Shown: one piece after another, positions 42,786 through 50,779 of the stretch
How the letters are laid out: each line of letters opens with the position of its first letter
How positions within the stretch are numbered: position 1 is the first letter of the stretch
Assembly (NCBI GenBank): GCA_964616395.1
Contig: CAZTUT010000002.1
Location: forward strand, 1-53,800
Direction of reading: 5' to 3'
Length of the DNA stretch: 53,800 nt
Origin: JALHMQ01 sp964616395
GTDB lineage: Bacteria; Pseudomonadota; Gammaproteobacteria; Burkholderiales; Burkholderiaceae_F
Notes under the pieces: generated by a model
Seen by the model: only the letters and a program-made list of their open reading frames with translations
Database searches by the model: none
What the model was told of the DNA's origin: nothing
Position numbers and translations under genes: made by a program

Positions 42786-44045
42786 ATGAGTGCGCTGATC
42801 CTGATCGTTTTTTTGCTGGCTGCAGTCGCCGCCGTTCCGATTGCGCATGCGCTGCTGATTGCCTCGATGGCGGCAGCGGCGACCTCGGATCGTGTGCCGC
42901 TGGATCTGCTGGTCCAGCAGATGGTCGCGCAGGTGCAGAGCTTTCCGCTGATCGCGATTCCGTTTTTCATGCTTACTGGCACGCTGATGATGGGCGGCAA
43001 GCTCGGCGAGGCGCTGGTCGGCGTGCTGTCGACGCTGATCGGCCGCTTCCACGGCGGGCCCGGCCAGGTCGGCGTGCTGTCCTCGACGCTGTTCGGGGGG
43101 GTCTCCGGTTCGGCGGTGGCCGATGCCTCGGCGATCGGCTCGCTGCTGATCCCGTGGCAGAAGCGACTGGGCTACCCGCCGGCCTTCTCGGCGGCCACGC
43201 TTGCGGCGGCGGCCACGATCGACATCCTGATTCCGCCGTCGATCCCGATGATCCTGTTCGCGCTCACGGCCAATGCGTCGATCGCCGCGCTCTTCGTCGC
43301 AGGGATTCTTCCCGGGCTGATGATGTGTGCTGGATTCATGGCGGTCTGCTGGTGGGTCGGCCGGCGCCGGAACTTCCCGCGTGAGTTGCGCCCGATCGAC
43401 TGGCCGGTCTTTCGCCGCCAGTTGCTGTACTCGGTTCCGGCCCTGCTGCTGCCGGTTCTGATTGTCGTGTTCCTGCGTTTCGGCATTGCCACCCCGACCG
43501 AGGTGGCAGTCCTCTCGACGCTGTTTGCCGGCGCCGTGTCGGCGCTCGTCTATCGGGATCTCGGCTGGCGTCGGCTACACGTCGCGATTACCGAGGCCGG
43601 CCTTGCGACCGGCGTCGTGCTGCTGGTCATCATGGCGTCGGCGGCAGTCGGCTGGTTGCTCACCTTCGACCAGATGCCCGACGGCGTGGTGCGCTGGGCC
43701 CGAGAAAACCTGTCATCGGGGTGGATGGTCATCCTGTTGATGAATGTGCTGATGCTGTTCTGCGGCATGTTCATCGACCTGCCCGCAGCGGTGCTGCTGC
43801 TGACGCCGGTCTTCCTACCGCTCGCGCAGAGCATTGGCATGGACCCGATCCAGCTCGGGATCATGATGACGATCAACCTTGCCATTGGTCTGTACACGCC
43901 ACCGGTCGGCACGACGTTGTTCATCACGAGTTCGCTGGCCAAGGTCAAGGTGGGGGCGACCGTGCGCGAGCTGATTCCGTTCTATGTGGTTGCGCTGGCC
44001 ATCCTCGGGCTGTTCTCCTACGTGCCCGCGATGATCCTGCGCTGA
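42786..44045 (+). CDS. dctM: TRAP transporter large permease, DctM family
   Basis: A Na+-coupled 12-helix subunit (419 aa) that forms the transport pathway. Conserved elements are PLIAIPFFMLTGTLM, the SGSAVADASAIGSLLIPWQK block, ILIPPSIPMILFA and NLAIGLYTPPVGTTLFITSS. GGAG upstream at 42774-42777 fits ATG 42786. With dctP and dctQ it completes a tripartite TRAP importer. 24 bp separate it from the first transketolase gene. Confidence 0.92.
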   Translation: MSALILIVFLLAAVAAVPIAHALLIASMAAAATSDRVPLDLLVQQMVAQVQSFPLIAIPFFMLTGTLMMGGKLGEALVGVLSTLIGRFHGGPGQVGVLSSTLFGGVSGSAVADASAIGSLLIPWQKRLGYPPAFSAATLAAAATIDILIPPSIPMILFALTANASIAALFVAGILPGLMMCAGFMAVCWWVGRRRNFPRELRPIDWPVFRRQLLYSVPALLLPVLIVVFLRFGIATPTEVAVLSTLFAGAVSALVYRDLGWRRLHVAITEAGLATGVVLLVIMASAAVGWLLTFDQMPDGVVRWARENLSSGWMVILLMNVLMLFCGMFIDLPAAVLLLTPVFLPLAQSIGMDPIQLGIMMTINLAIGLYTPPVGTTLFITSSLAKVKVGATVRELIPFYVVALAILGLFSYVPAMILR

Positions 44046-44069
44046 CTGCACTTCCATGGGGAGAGTGAA

Positions 44070-44915
44070 TTGACCACGATCGCTCCGGACCGCCTCGCGC
44101 GGCTGGCTGACACTGCCTACCGGATTCGCCGTAACGCGCTGCTCATGGGCGAGGTGCAGGGCCAGGGCTACATCGGCCAGGCACTGGACATCGCCGACGT
44201 GCTGGCGGTGGCCTATGGCGACGCGCTGCGTTTCCGCGCCGATGATCCGGCATGGGAAGGGCGCGACCGCTTCCTGCTTTCTAACGGCCACTATGCAATT
44301 GCGCTGTACGCGGCGCTGGTCGAGGCGGGCATCCTTCCGCGCGAGGAGATGGAAACCTACGGCAGCGACGATAGCCGGCTGCCGATGTCCGGCATGACCA
44401 GCTACACGCCCGGTATGGAGATGTCGGGCGGCTCGCTCGGCCAGGGCCTGACGATCGCGGTCGGGCATGGGCTGGCGCTCAAGCGCAAGGGGTCGAATGC
44501 GCGCGTCTACACGCTGTTTTCCGATGGTGAGCTCGACGAGGGCGCAATCTGGGAAGGGTTGATGTCGGCAGCGCACTGGAAGCTCGACAACCTGATCGCG
44601 ATCGTCGATGTCAACAACCAGCAGGCCGATGGCCCGTCGACCCAGGTCATGGCCTTCGAGCCGCTGACCGACAAGATGCGCGCCTTCGGCTGGTACACGC
44701 AGCGCATCGATGGCAACGATCTGGCGCAGGTGATCACTGCGTTCGACAACGCACGCAATCATCCGCAGCCGCAGCCGCGCATGATCATCTGCGACACCTT
44801 GATGGGCCGCGGCGTGCCGTTTCTTGAATCGCGCGACAAGAACCACTTCATCCGCGTCGAGCCCGAGGAGTGGCAGCTCGCGCTGAAGGCGCTGGACGCC
44901 GGGAGGACCGCATGA
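44070..44915 (+). CDS. Transketolase, N-terminal (TPP-binding) subunit of a split enzyme
   Basis: A 281-residue protein matching the N-terminal third of transketolase. The TPP/Mg motif is SDGELDEGAIWEG (about residues 151-163, first Gly replaced by Ser) followed by VDVNNQQADG. Other blocks are LSNGHYAIALYAAL with the family His and EMSGGSLGQGLTIAVGHGLA. TTG 44070 has GGGGAGAG at 44059-44066. The gene overlaps the C subunit by 4 bp (ATGA). It can act only as a heteromer with that subunit. Homologous split enzymes work on sugar phosphates or on sulfo-/apio-sugars in known pathways; the substrate here is unknown. Confidence 0.9.
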   Translation: MTTIAPDRLARLADTAYRIRRNALLMGEVQGQGYIGQALDIADVLAVAYGDALRFRADDPAWEGRDRFLLSNGHYAIALYAALVEAGILPREEMETYGSDDSRLPMSGMTSYTPGMEMSGGSLGQGLTIAVGHGLALKRKGSNARVYTLFSDGELDEGAIWEGLMSAAHWKLDNLIAIVDVNNQQADGPSTQVMAFEPLTDKMRAFGWYTQRIDGNDLAQVITAFDNARNHPQPQPRMIICDTLMGRGVPFLESRDKNHFIRVEPEEWQLALKALDAGRTA

Positions 44916-45913
44916 ACGGAAGCTCTGCCAACGCGCCCCGCCTGAAGACCTCGGCGATGATCGCCTCGATTGCCGGGGAAGGGCAGCGCACGCGCGCCGC
45001 GCCTTTCGGCAATGCGCTGGTCGAACTGGCCGCGCAGCGCGAGGACATCGTCGGCATGTCGGCCGACCTGGCCAAGTACACGGACCTGCACCTGTTTGGT
45101 CAGGCGTTTCCCGACCGTTTCTACCAGATGGGCATGGCCGAGCAGTTGCTGATGGGTGCGGCCGCCGGCATGGCCAAGGAGGGCTTCACGCCCTTCGTGA
45201 CGACCTATGCGGTGTTCGCCTCGCGCCGAGCCTACGACTTCATTCACCAGACGATCGCGGAGGAGGATCTGAACGTCAAGATCGCCTGCGCGCTGCCGGG
45301 CCTGACCACCGGCTATGGACCGAGCCATCAGGCCACCGAGGATCTGGCGCTGCTGCGGGCGATGCCGAACATGATGGTGATCGACCCGTGCGATGCGCTC
45401 GAGATCGAACAGGCGGTGCCGGCCATCGCGGCGCATCGCGGCCCCGTGTACATGCGGCTGCTGCGCGGCCAGGTGCCGCTGGTGCTCGACGAATACGGTT
45501 ACCGGTTCCAGCTCGGCAAGGCACAGTTGCTGCGCGATGGCCGCGATGTGCTGGTCATTTCGTCAGGCATCCTGACCATGCGCGCGCTCGATGTCGCACG
45601 CACGCTGGCGGCCGACCAGGTCGATGTTGCCGTGCTGCACGTGCCCACGGTCAAGCCGCTCGACGTCGAGACCATTCTGCGCGAGGCAGGCCGTGGCGGC
45701 CGGCTGGTCGTGGTGGCCGAGAACCACTCTGAGATCGGCGGCCTGGGCGAGGCCGTGGCCACCGCGCTGCTGACCGCCGGTGTGACGCCGCGCTTCCGCC
45801 GCATCGCGCTGCCCGACGCATTCCTCGACGCTGGCGCACTGCCCACGCTGCACGAGCGCTACGGCATCTCCAGTGCGGCGATCGCCCGCACGCTGAAGGG
45901 CTGGCTGTCGTGA
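44912..45913 (+). CDS. Transketolase, C-terminal (pyrimidine and acceptor) subunit of a split enzyme
   Basis: A 333-residue partner of the preceding subunit. The catalytic Glu that activates TPP is E77 in GMAEQLLMGAAAGMA; other blocks are FVTTYAVFASRRAYDFIHQT, TGYGPSHQATEDLALLRAMP and YMRLLRGQVP, with a Rossmann-like C-terminal domain (VLVISSGILTMRALDVARTL). An Arg (R28, TRAAPFG) occupies the usual phosphate-ligand neighbourhood. ATG 44912 overlaps the upstream stop, and the next gene overlaps its own stop (GTGA), so all three are translationally coupled. Confidence 0.9.
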   Translation: MNGSSANAPRLKTSAMIASIAGEGQRTRAAPFGNALVELAAQREDIVGMSADLAKYTDLHLFGQAFPDRFYQMGMAEQLLMGAAAGMAKEGFTPFVTTYAVFASRRAYDFIHQTIAEEDLNVKIACALPGLTTGYGPSHQATEDLALLRAMPNMMVIDPCDALEIEQAVPAIAAHRGPVYMRLLRGQVPLVLDEYGYRFQLGKAQLLRDGRDVLVISSGILTMRALDVARTLAADQVDVAVLHVPTVKPLDVETILREAGRGGRLVVVAENHSEIGGLGEAVATALLTAGVTPRFRRIALPDAFLDAGALPTLHERYGISSAAIARTLKGWLS

Positions 45914-47934
45914 ACGTCGCGGCGGAGGTCGCGCAAGCGGTCGAGGGCGAGGGGCAGGCCAGCGCCCAGTCGTTGGCCGATGCGATCCGCTTCCTGTCGA
46001 TCGACGCCATCCTTCGCGCGGGCGAGGGGCACCAGGGCGTGCCTCTGGGCATGGCCGAGATCGCCACGGCACTGTTCACGCGGCACCTGAAATTCAATCC
46101 GGCCGATCCGACCTGGCCCGATCGCGATCGCTTCGTGCTGTCCAACGGACATGGCTCGATGCTGCTGTTCTCGCTGCTGCATCTCACCGGCTATGCCGGC
46201 ATGCCCATCGAGCAGATCAAGCGCTTCCGCGAACTGGGTTCGCATTGCGAAGGGCATCCCGAGTTCGCCCCGGCGCATGGGGTCGAGGTGACCACTGGCC
46301 TGCTGGGGCAGGGCATCGCCAACGCGGTGGGCATGGCGGTGGCCGAAGCGGCGCTGAGTGCCCGCTTTGGCCCCGATCTGGTCGATCATCGAACGTATGC
46401 ATTCGTGGGCGATGGCTGTTTGCAGGAAGGCATCGGCCAGGAGGCGCTCGCGCTCGCAGGGCACCTGCGCCTTGGCAAGCTGACCGTGTGCTGGGACGAC
46501 AACCGCATCACCGATGACGGCGCAACCGCGCTGTCGATCAGCGAGGACGTGGCCGAGCGCGCCCGCGTTGCAGGCTGGCAGGTGTTCGAGGTCGATGGAC
46601 ACGACATCGAGGCGGTATCCCGCGCACTGGCCGCAGCACGCGACGATCTGCGGCCGACCTTCATCGCCTGCCGCACCACGATCGCGCGCGGGCTGACGCG
46701 ACTTCAAGGCCAGCGTGGCGGCCACAGCGGCAAACTCTTTGCCGAAGACCGCGACGCGATGGCGGTCGAACTCGGCTGGACCAGCGCGCCGTTCGAGATG
46801 CCCGCTGAGGTCCGCGCGGCCTGGCGGGCGGCTGGACGCCGCTGCGAGGCCGAGCACGCCGGCTGGCGGCACCGCCTCGCGGCCTTGCCGGCTGATCGTC
46901 GCGCCGAGTTCGAGCGCGTGATGCGCGGCGAACTGCCGGCAGGCTGGCGCGAAGCCCTGCATGCGTGGACGGTTCAGGCACGCGCATCGGCGCCGGCCGC
47001 CAGCGCGATCCTGATGTCGGGCGAAATCAGCGATGCGCTGAACGATGTGCTGCCCGAGAAGCTCGTCGCCTGCGCCGATCTGGAGGCGCCCACGGGCCAC
47101 AAGCGCCGGCTGGCGGCGTTTACGGCCGAGCAGCGCGGCGGTGGCTACCTGCATTGCGGCGTGCGCGAACACCTGATGGGCGCGATGGTCAACGGCATGG
47201 CCGCGCACGGCGGTGTGCTGCCGGTGGCAGTCACGTATCTGGCGTTTTCCGACTACATGCGCGCCGCGATGCGCATGGCCGCGCTGATGCGGTTGCCGGT
47301 GATCTTCGTGTTCAGCCACGATTCGATCGGCATTGGCAAGAACGGGCCGACCCATCAACCGGTGGAGATTCTTGCGTCGCTGCGCGCGATGCCCAACATG
47401 CGGGTGATGCGCCCGGCCGATGCGGTCGAGGCGGCCGAATGCTGGCAGGCCGCGCTTGCGCATCGCAGCGGACCGGTCAGCCTCGTGTTCGCGCGTCAGT
47501 CGCTGCCGCACGTGCGAGCCTCGGTAGCGGGTGAAAACCTCGCGCAGCGCGGCGCGTACGTGCTGGCCGAGGCCGAGGGTTCACGGCGCGTGACGCTGCT
47601 CGCGACCGGCTCTGAAGTCGCCATTGCGCTGCAGGCGCGCGATCGGCTTCAGCAAGAGGGCATGGGTACTGCCGTGGTGTCGATGCCGTGCTGGGAACTG
47701 TTCGACGCGCAACCCGACGCTTACCGCGCATCGGTCCTGCCGCCGAACGGTGTGCGGGTGGCCATCGAGGCGGCGGTTCGCTTCGGCTGGGATCGCTACC
47801 TGGGCGAACGCGGCGGCTTCGTCGGCATGACGGGCTTCGGTGCCTCCGGGCCGGCCGATGCGCTGTACCAGCACTTCGGCATCACCGCCGAGGCAGTCGC
47901 CGCCGAGGCGCGCCGCTGCCTGGCATCAGCCTGA
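45910..47934 (+). CDS. Full-length transketolase with altered acceptor site
   Basis: A 674-residue single-chain enzyme with all TPP-handling elements: H41 (GEGHQG), SNGHGSMLLFSLLH, GDGCLQEGIGQEAL with WDDNRITDDG, GGHSGKLF and catalytic E420 (GVREHLMG). By recall-based alignment with yeast TKL1, phosphate ligands Arg359 and Ser386 correspond to I367 and P394, and stereoselecting Asp477 to N478 (GIGKNGPTHQP), while His469 and Arg528 remain (H470, R529). It is therefore unlikely to be the ordinary housekeeping tkt. GTG 45910 overlaps the split-transketolase gene. A redundancy of two transketolases in one operon is unusual. Confidence 0.87.
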   Translation: MNVAAEVAQAVEGEGQASAQSLADAIRFLSIDAILRAGEGHQGVPLGMAEIATALFTRHLKFNPADPTWPDRDRFVLSNGHGSMLLFSLLHLTGYAGMPIEQIKRFRELGSHCEGHPEFAPAHGVEVTTGLLGQGIANAVGMAVAEAALSARFGPDLVDHRTYAFVGDGCLQEGIGQEALALAGHLRLGKLTVCWDDNRITDDGATALSISEDVAERARVAGWQVFEVDGHDIEAVSRALAAARDDLRPTFIACRTTIARGLTRLQGQRGGHSGKLFAEDRDAMAVELGWTSAPFEMPAEVRAAWRAAGRRCEAEHAGWRHRLAALPADRRAEFERVMRGELPAGWREALHAWTVQARASAPAASAILMSGEISDALNDVLPEKLVACADLEAPTGHKRRLAAFTAEQRGGGYLHCGVREHLMGAMVNGMAAHGGVLPVAVTYLAFSDYMRAAMRMAALMRLPVIFVFSHDSIGIGKNGPTHQPVEILASLRAMPNMRVMRPADAVEAAECWQAALAHRSGPVSLVFARQSLPHVRASVAGENLAQRGAYVLAEAEGSRRVTLLATGSEVAIALQARDRLQQEGMGTAVVSMPCWELFDAQPDAYRASVLPPNGVRVAIEAAVRFGWDRYLGERGGFVGMTGFGASGPADALYQHFGITAEAVAAEARRCLASA

Positions 47935-47958
47935 GTTCGTCGCCGCGCTTCCCTGCAG

Positions 47959-49638
47959 CTACAAAACCTCGGCCGCGTAGTCGGCCAGCCGCGAGCGCTC
48001 GCCGCGCTGCAGCGTCACGTGGCCGGCGTGCGCCCAGCCCTTGAGCCGGTCGACCACGTAGGTCAGGCCTGAACTGCCCTCGGTCAGGTAGGGCGTGTCG
48101 ATCTGCGCGATGTTCCCAAGGCAGACGACCTTGGTGCCCGGGCCGGCGCGCGTGATCAACGTCTTCATCTGCTTGGGCGTCAGGTTCTGCGCCTCGTCGA
48201 TGATCAGGAACTTGTTGACGAAGGTGCGGCCGCGCATGAAGTTCATCGACTTGATGCGGATGCGCGTGCGGATCAGGTCGTTGGTCGCCGCGCGGCCCCA
48301 CTCGCCGGCCGAGGCATCGGTGCGGTTGAGCACTTCGAGGTTGTCTTCGAGCGCGCCCATCCACGGCTCCATCTTCTCTTCCTCGGTGCCGGGCAGGAAG
48401 CCGATGTCCTCGCCGACCGGCACCGTGGCGCGGGTGACGATGATCTCGGTGAAGCGCTTGGTCTCCAGCGTCTGCGCCAGACCGGCGGCCAGCGCCAGCA
48501 GCGTCTTGCCGGTGCCGGCCTGACCGATCAGCGACAGGAAGTCGCAGTCCGGGTCCATCAGCAGGTTGAGCGCGAAGCTCTGCTCGCGATTACGCGCGGT
48601 CACGCCCCAGACCGCGTTCTTGGCGTGCTGGAAGTCGCGCAGCACGCGCAACGTGGCGGTCTTGCCGCGGATCTCCTTGACCTGCGCGTGGAACGGCTGC
48701 GCGCCTTCGAGGAACACGAACTGGTTCACCAGGAACTCGCTCACCAGCGGCCCGCTGAGACGGTAGTAGGTGAAGCCACCCTGCTGCCACGACTCCATGC
48801 CCTTGCCGTGGCGGTCCCAGAAGTTCGCCGGCAGGGCCATCACGCCGGTGTACAGGACGTCGGTATCTTCGAGGACCTTGTCGTTGTAGTAGTCCTCGGC
48901 CGGCAGACCGAGCGCGCGCGCCTTGACGCGCATGTTGATGTCCTTGGACACCAGCACCACGTCGCGCTTGGCGTGCAGTTCCTTCAGGCCGGCCACCACG
49001 CCGAGGATCTGGTTGTCGGCCTTGCCCGCCGGCAGGCTGGCCGGCAGTTGCGAGACCACCGCGCGGGTCTGGAAGTACAGCCGGCCGGTGGCCTCACTGT
49101 TGCCGAGCGCATTCAGCGCGATGCCATCCTCGATCGGCGACTTGCAGGACGCCACCAGCGCGTCGAGCGTACGGCTGACCTGGCGCGCGCTGCGTGCGAC
49201 TTCCGACATGCCCTTCTTGTGGCCGTCGAGTTCCTCCAGCGTCATCATCGGCAGGAACACGTCGTGTTCCTCGAACCGGAACAGGCTGGTCGAGTCGTGC
49301 ATCAGCACGTTGGTGTCGAGCACGAAGAGCTTCGCCGGCCCGGTGTCGGACTTGGGCTTGCGGCCGTTGCGCGGCTGCGTAGCCGTGCGGGCCGGTGCGC
49401 GCACGGGGCGAGCCTCTTCGACCAGCGCGAGCCTGGCTGCGGGACTCTGCGGGGCAGCGGCAGGCGACGACGTTGGCGCTGATACGGTGGCCGATACCGG
49501 GGCTGATGCGGCCGGTCGGACGCCCGAGGCGGTCGGACCTGTCGCGGGCGCAAGTACCTGTTTGGGCGGCTTCGCGGTTGCTGTCGGAATGGCGGTCAGG
49601 ACCGTGGCGGGCTTGCTCGGGGCTTTGGGGAGGGGCAT
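47959..49638 (-). CDS. PIN-domain/PhoH family ATPase
   Basis: A 559-residue protein. An Ala/Pro-rich leader (~1-100) precedes a PIN nuclease domain (~103-240, FVLDTNVLMHDSTSLFRFEE; acidic residues in DTNVLM, LEELDGHK and VLVSKDINMR) and a PhoH ATPase domain with Walker A GQAGTGKTLLALAAG (~371) and Walker B FLIIDEAQNLTP. Such PIN-PhoH fusions (YlaK/PhoH2 type) couple RNA unwinding to cleavage; the physiological RNA is unknown. ATG at 49638; the leader is variable, and an internal start nearer the PIN domain is possible. It is third in the DUF498-bcp-phoH series. Confidence 0.9.
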   Translation of the reverse strand: MPLPKAPSKPATVLTAIPTATAKPPKQVLAPATGPTASGVRPAASAPVSATVSAPTSSPAAAPQSPAARLALVEEARPVRAPARTATQPRNGRKPKSDTGPAKLFVLDTNVLMHDSTSLFRFEEHDVFLPMMTLEELDGHKKGMSEVARSARQVSRTLDALVASCKSPIEDGIALNALGNSEATGRLYFQTRAVVSQLPASLPAGKADNQILGVVAGLKELHAKRDVVLVSKDINMRVKARALGLPAEDYYNDKVLEDTDVLYTGVMALPANFWDRHGKGMESWQQGGFTYYRLSGPLVSEFLVNQFVFLEGAQPFHAQVKEIRGKTATLRVLRDFQHAKNAVWGVTARNREQSFALNLLMDPDCDFLSLIGQAGTGKTLLALAAGLAQTLETKRFTEIIVTRATVPVGEDIGFLPGTEEEKMEPWMGALEDNLEVLNRTDASAGEWGRAATNDLIRTRIRIKSMNFMRGRTFVNKFLIIDEAQNLTPKQMKTLITRAGPGTKVVCLGNIAQIDTPYLTEGSSGLTYVVDRLKGWAHAGHVTLQRGERSRLADYAAEVL

Positions 49639-49753
49639 CAGCGGGCTGCCGGAGTGACCGCGGGGGTCGGGATCGGAAGGAATCGGATCACCTGGGCGCA
49701 GCGACGATGCGTCGCGCGCCCTTTGTTTGCGACCCGGGTGGGTGTGGAGTAAA

Positions 49754-50215
49754 TCAAAGGGCGCTGACCGCGGCCAGGACTTCGTCGGCGTGACCAGGCA
49801 CCTTGACCCCGCGCCACTCGCGCACGAGCTTGCCGCCGGCGTCGATGACGAAGGTGCTGCGCTCGATGCCGCGCACCTGCTTGCCGTACATGTTCTTCAT
49901 CTTCATCACACCGAACAGCGTGCACAGCGCCTCATCGGGATCGGACAGCAGCTCGAACGGGAAGCCCATCTTGGCCTTGAAGCTGGCATGCGACTTCAGG
50001 CTGTCGCGCGATACGCCGACGATCATCGCTCCGGCCTTGGCGAATTTCGTGTTCAGCGCAGCGAAGTCCTGGCCTTCAGTGGTGCAGCCGGGCGTGTTGT
50101 CCTTTGGATAGAAATACAGCACCACGATGCTGCCCTTGCAGGCCGAGAGCTTGAACACGCCACCGGTCGACTCGGCGCTGAAGTCGGGCACTTTCTTGTT
50201 GAGGGCAACGGTCAT
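49754..50215 (-). CDS. bcp: Thioredoxin-dependent thiol peroxidase, BCP/PrxQ family
   Basis: A 153-residue peroxiredoxin reducing hydroperoxides. The peroxidatic Cys is C44 in PKDNTPGCTTEGQDF, preceded by VVLYFYPKD. The common resolving Cys five residues later is absent (Gly/Gln/Asp there); C98 (DEALCTLFG) sits in the alternative helix-3 position used by some PrxQ proteins, and C26 is a third Cys. Later blocks are ERSTFVIDAGGKLVREWRGV and VPGHADEVL. It lies 33 bp after DUF498 and 115 bp before phoH. Confidence 0.93.
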   Translation of the reverse strand: MTVALNKKVPDFSAESTGGVFKLSACKGSIVVLYFYPKDNTPGCTTEGQDFAALNTKFAKAGAMIVGVSRDSLKSHASFKAKMGFPFELLSDPDEALCTLFGVMKMKNMYGKQVRGIERSTFVIDAGGKLVREWRGVKVPGHADEVLAAVSAL

Positions 50216-50248
50216 GGGCTTGAGAACTCGGCAGGTGAGGGCGGTGGA

Positions 50249-50620
50249 TCAGTCCTGAAGGAAGGCGGCCACCACACGCCGACCTTCGCTCATCAGGATG
50301 TTATAGGTTCGGCAGGCAGCCGCCGTGTTCATGACCTCGATGCCAATCTTCGCCTCCGCCAGCGGGCGGGTCAGCCGGGGATGCGGAAAGCGCTGGCGCA
50401 GGCCGGTGCCAAGGAGCACCAGTTCCGGGTTCAGGCGCAGCAGGCCGGCGAAATTCTCGGTTGTCAGCGCGTCGAATGCGCCGACAGACCAGGGTTCGAC
50501 CGGAACATCAGGCGCCACCAGCACGCTGCCGACATGGCGTACAGCATTGATTTCAATGAATCCGGCGCCGTACCGGGTCACCGTGTTCAGGTGGGTCAGC
50601 GGGTCCGCGTGAAGTTTCAA
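50249..50620 (-). CDS. DUF498 / Mth938-domain protein
   Basis: A 123-residue single-domain protein. TTG at 50620 gives MKLHADPLTHLNTVTRYGAG with GGAGCG 5 nt upstream; the open frame to 50719 lacks conservation. The core LVAPDVPVEPWSVGAFDALT, LNPELVLLGTGLRQRFPHP and GIEVMNTAAACRTYNILMSE is the Mth938-like fold (NDUFAF3 relatives). In eukaryotes, the relative assists complex I assembly; the bacterial role is unknown. It is divergent from alaC. Confidence 0.87.
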   Translation of the reverse strand: MKLHADPLTHLNTVTRYGAGFIEINAVRHVGSVLVAPDVPVEPWSVGAFDALTTENFAGLLRLNPELVLLGTGLRQRFPHPRLTRPLAEAKIGIEVMNTAAACRTYNILMSEGRRVVAAFLQD

Positions 50621-50779
50621 GTGCGCTCCGGTGGCGATCCTGTCGACCCCTTGGCCAACGCGATGGTGCGTAGCAGCAGGACGGCGGGAATCCGGGTAAA
50701 TTATGCCCAAGCAGGTCAATCACACAAGCGCGCCACCGCCAGCCTGCGTCGGGTGCGCCACATCGTTCAGGAAGCCCCC

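Noticed and set aside
45859..47511. Minus-strand open frame of 550 codons opposite the full-length transketolase
   Set aside because: The plus strand encodes a clear transketolase; the antisense frame is Arg/His-rich and featureless.
49681..49750. GCGACG-ATG-CGTCGC hairpin between bcp and phoH as a terminator
   Set aside because: The stem is short and not directly followed by a T-run on either strand; bcp and phoH are probably cotranscribed.
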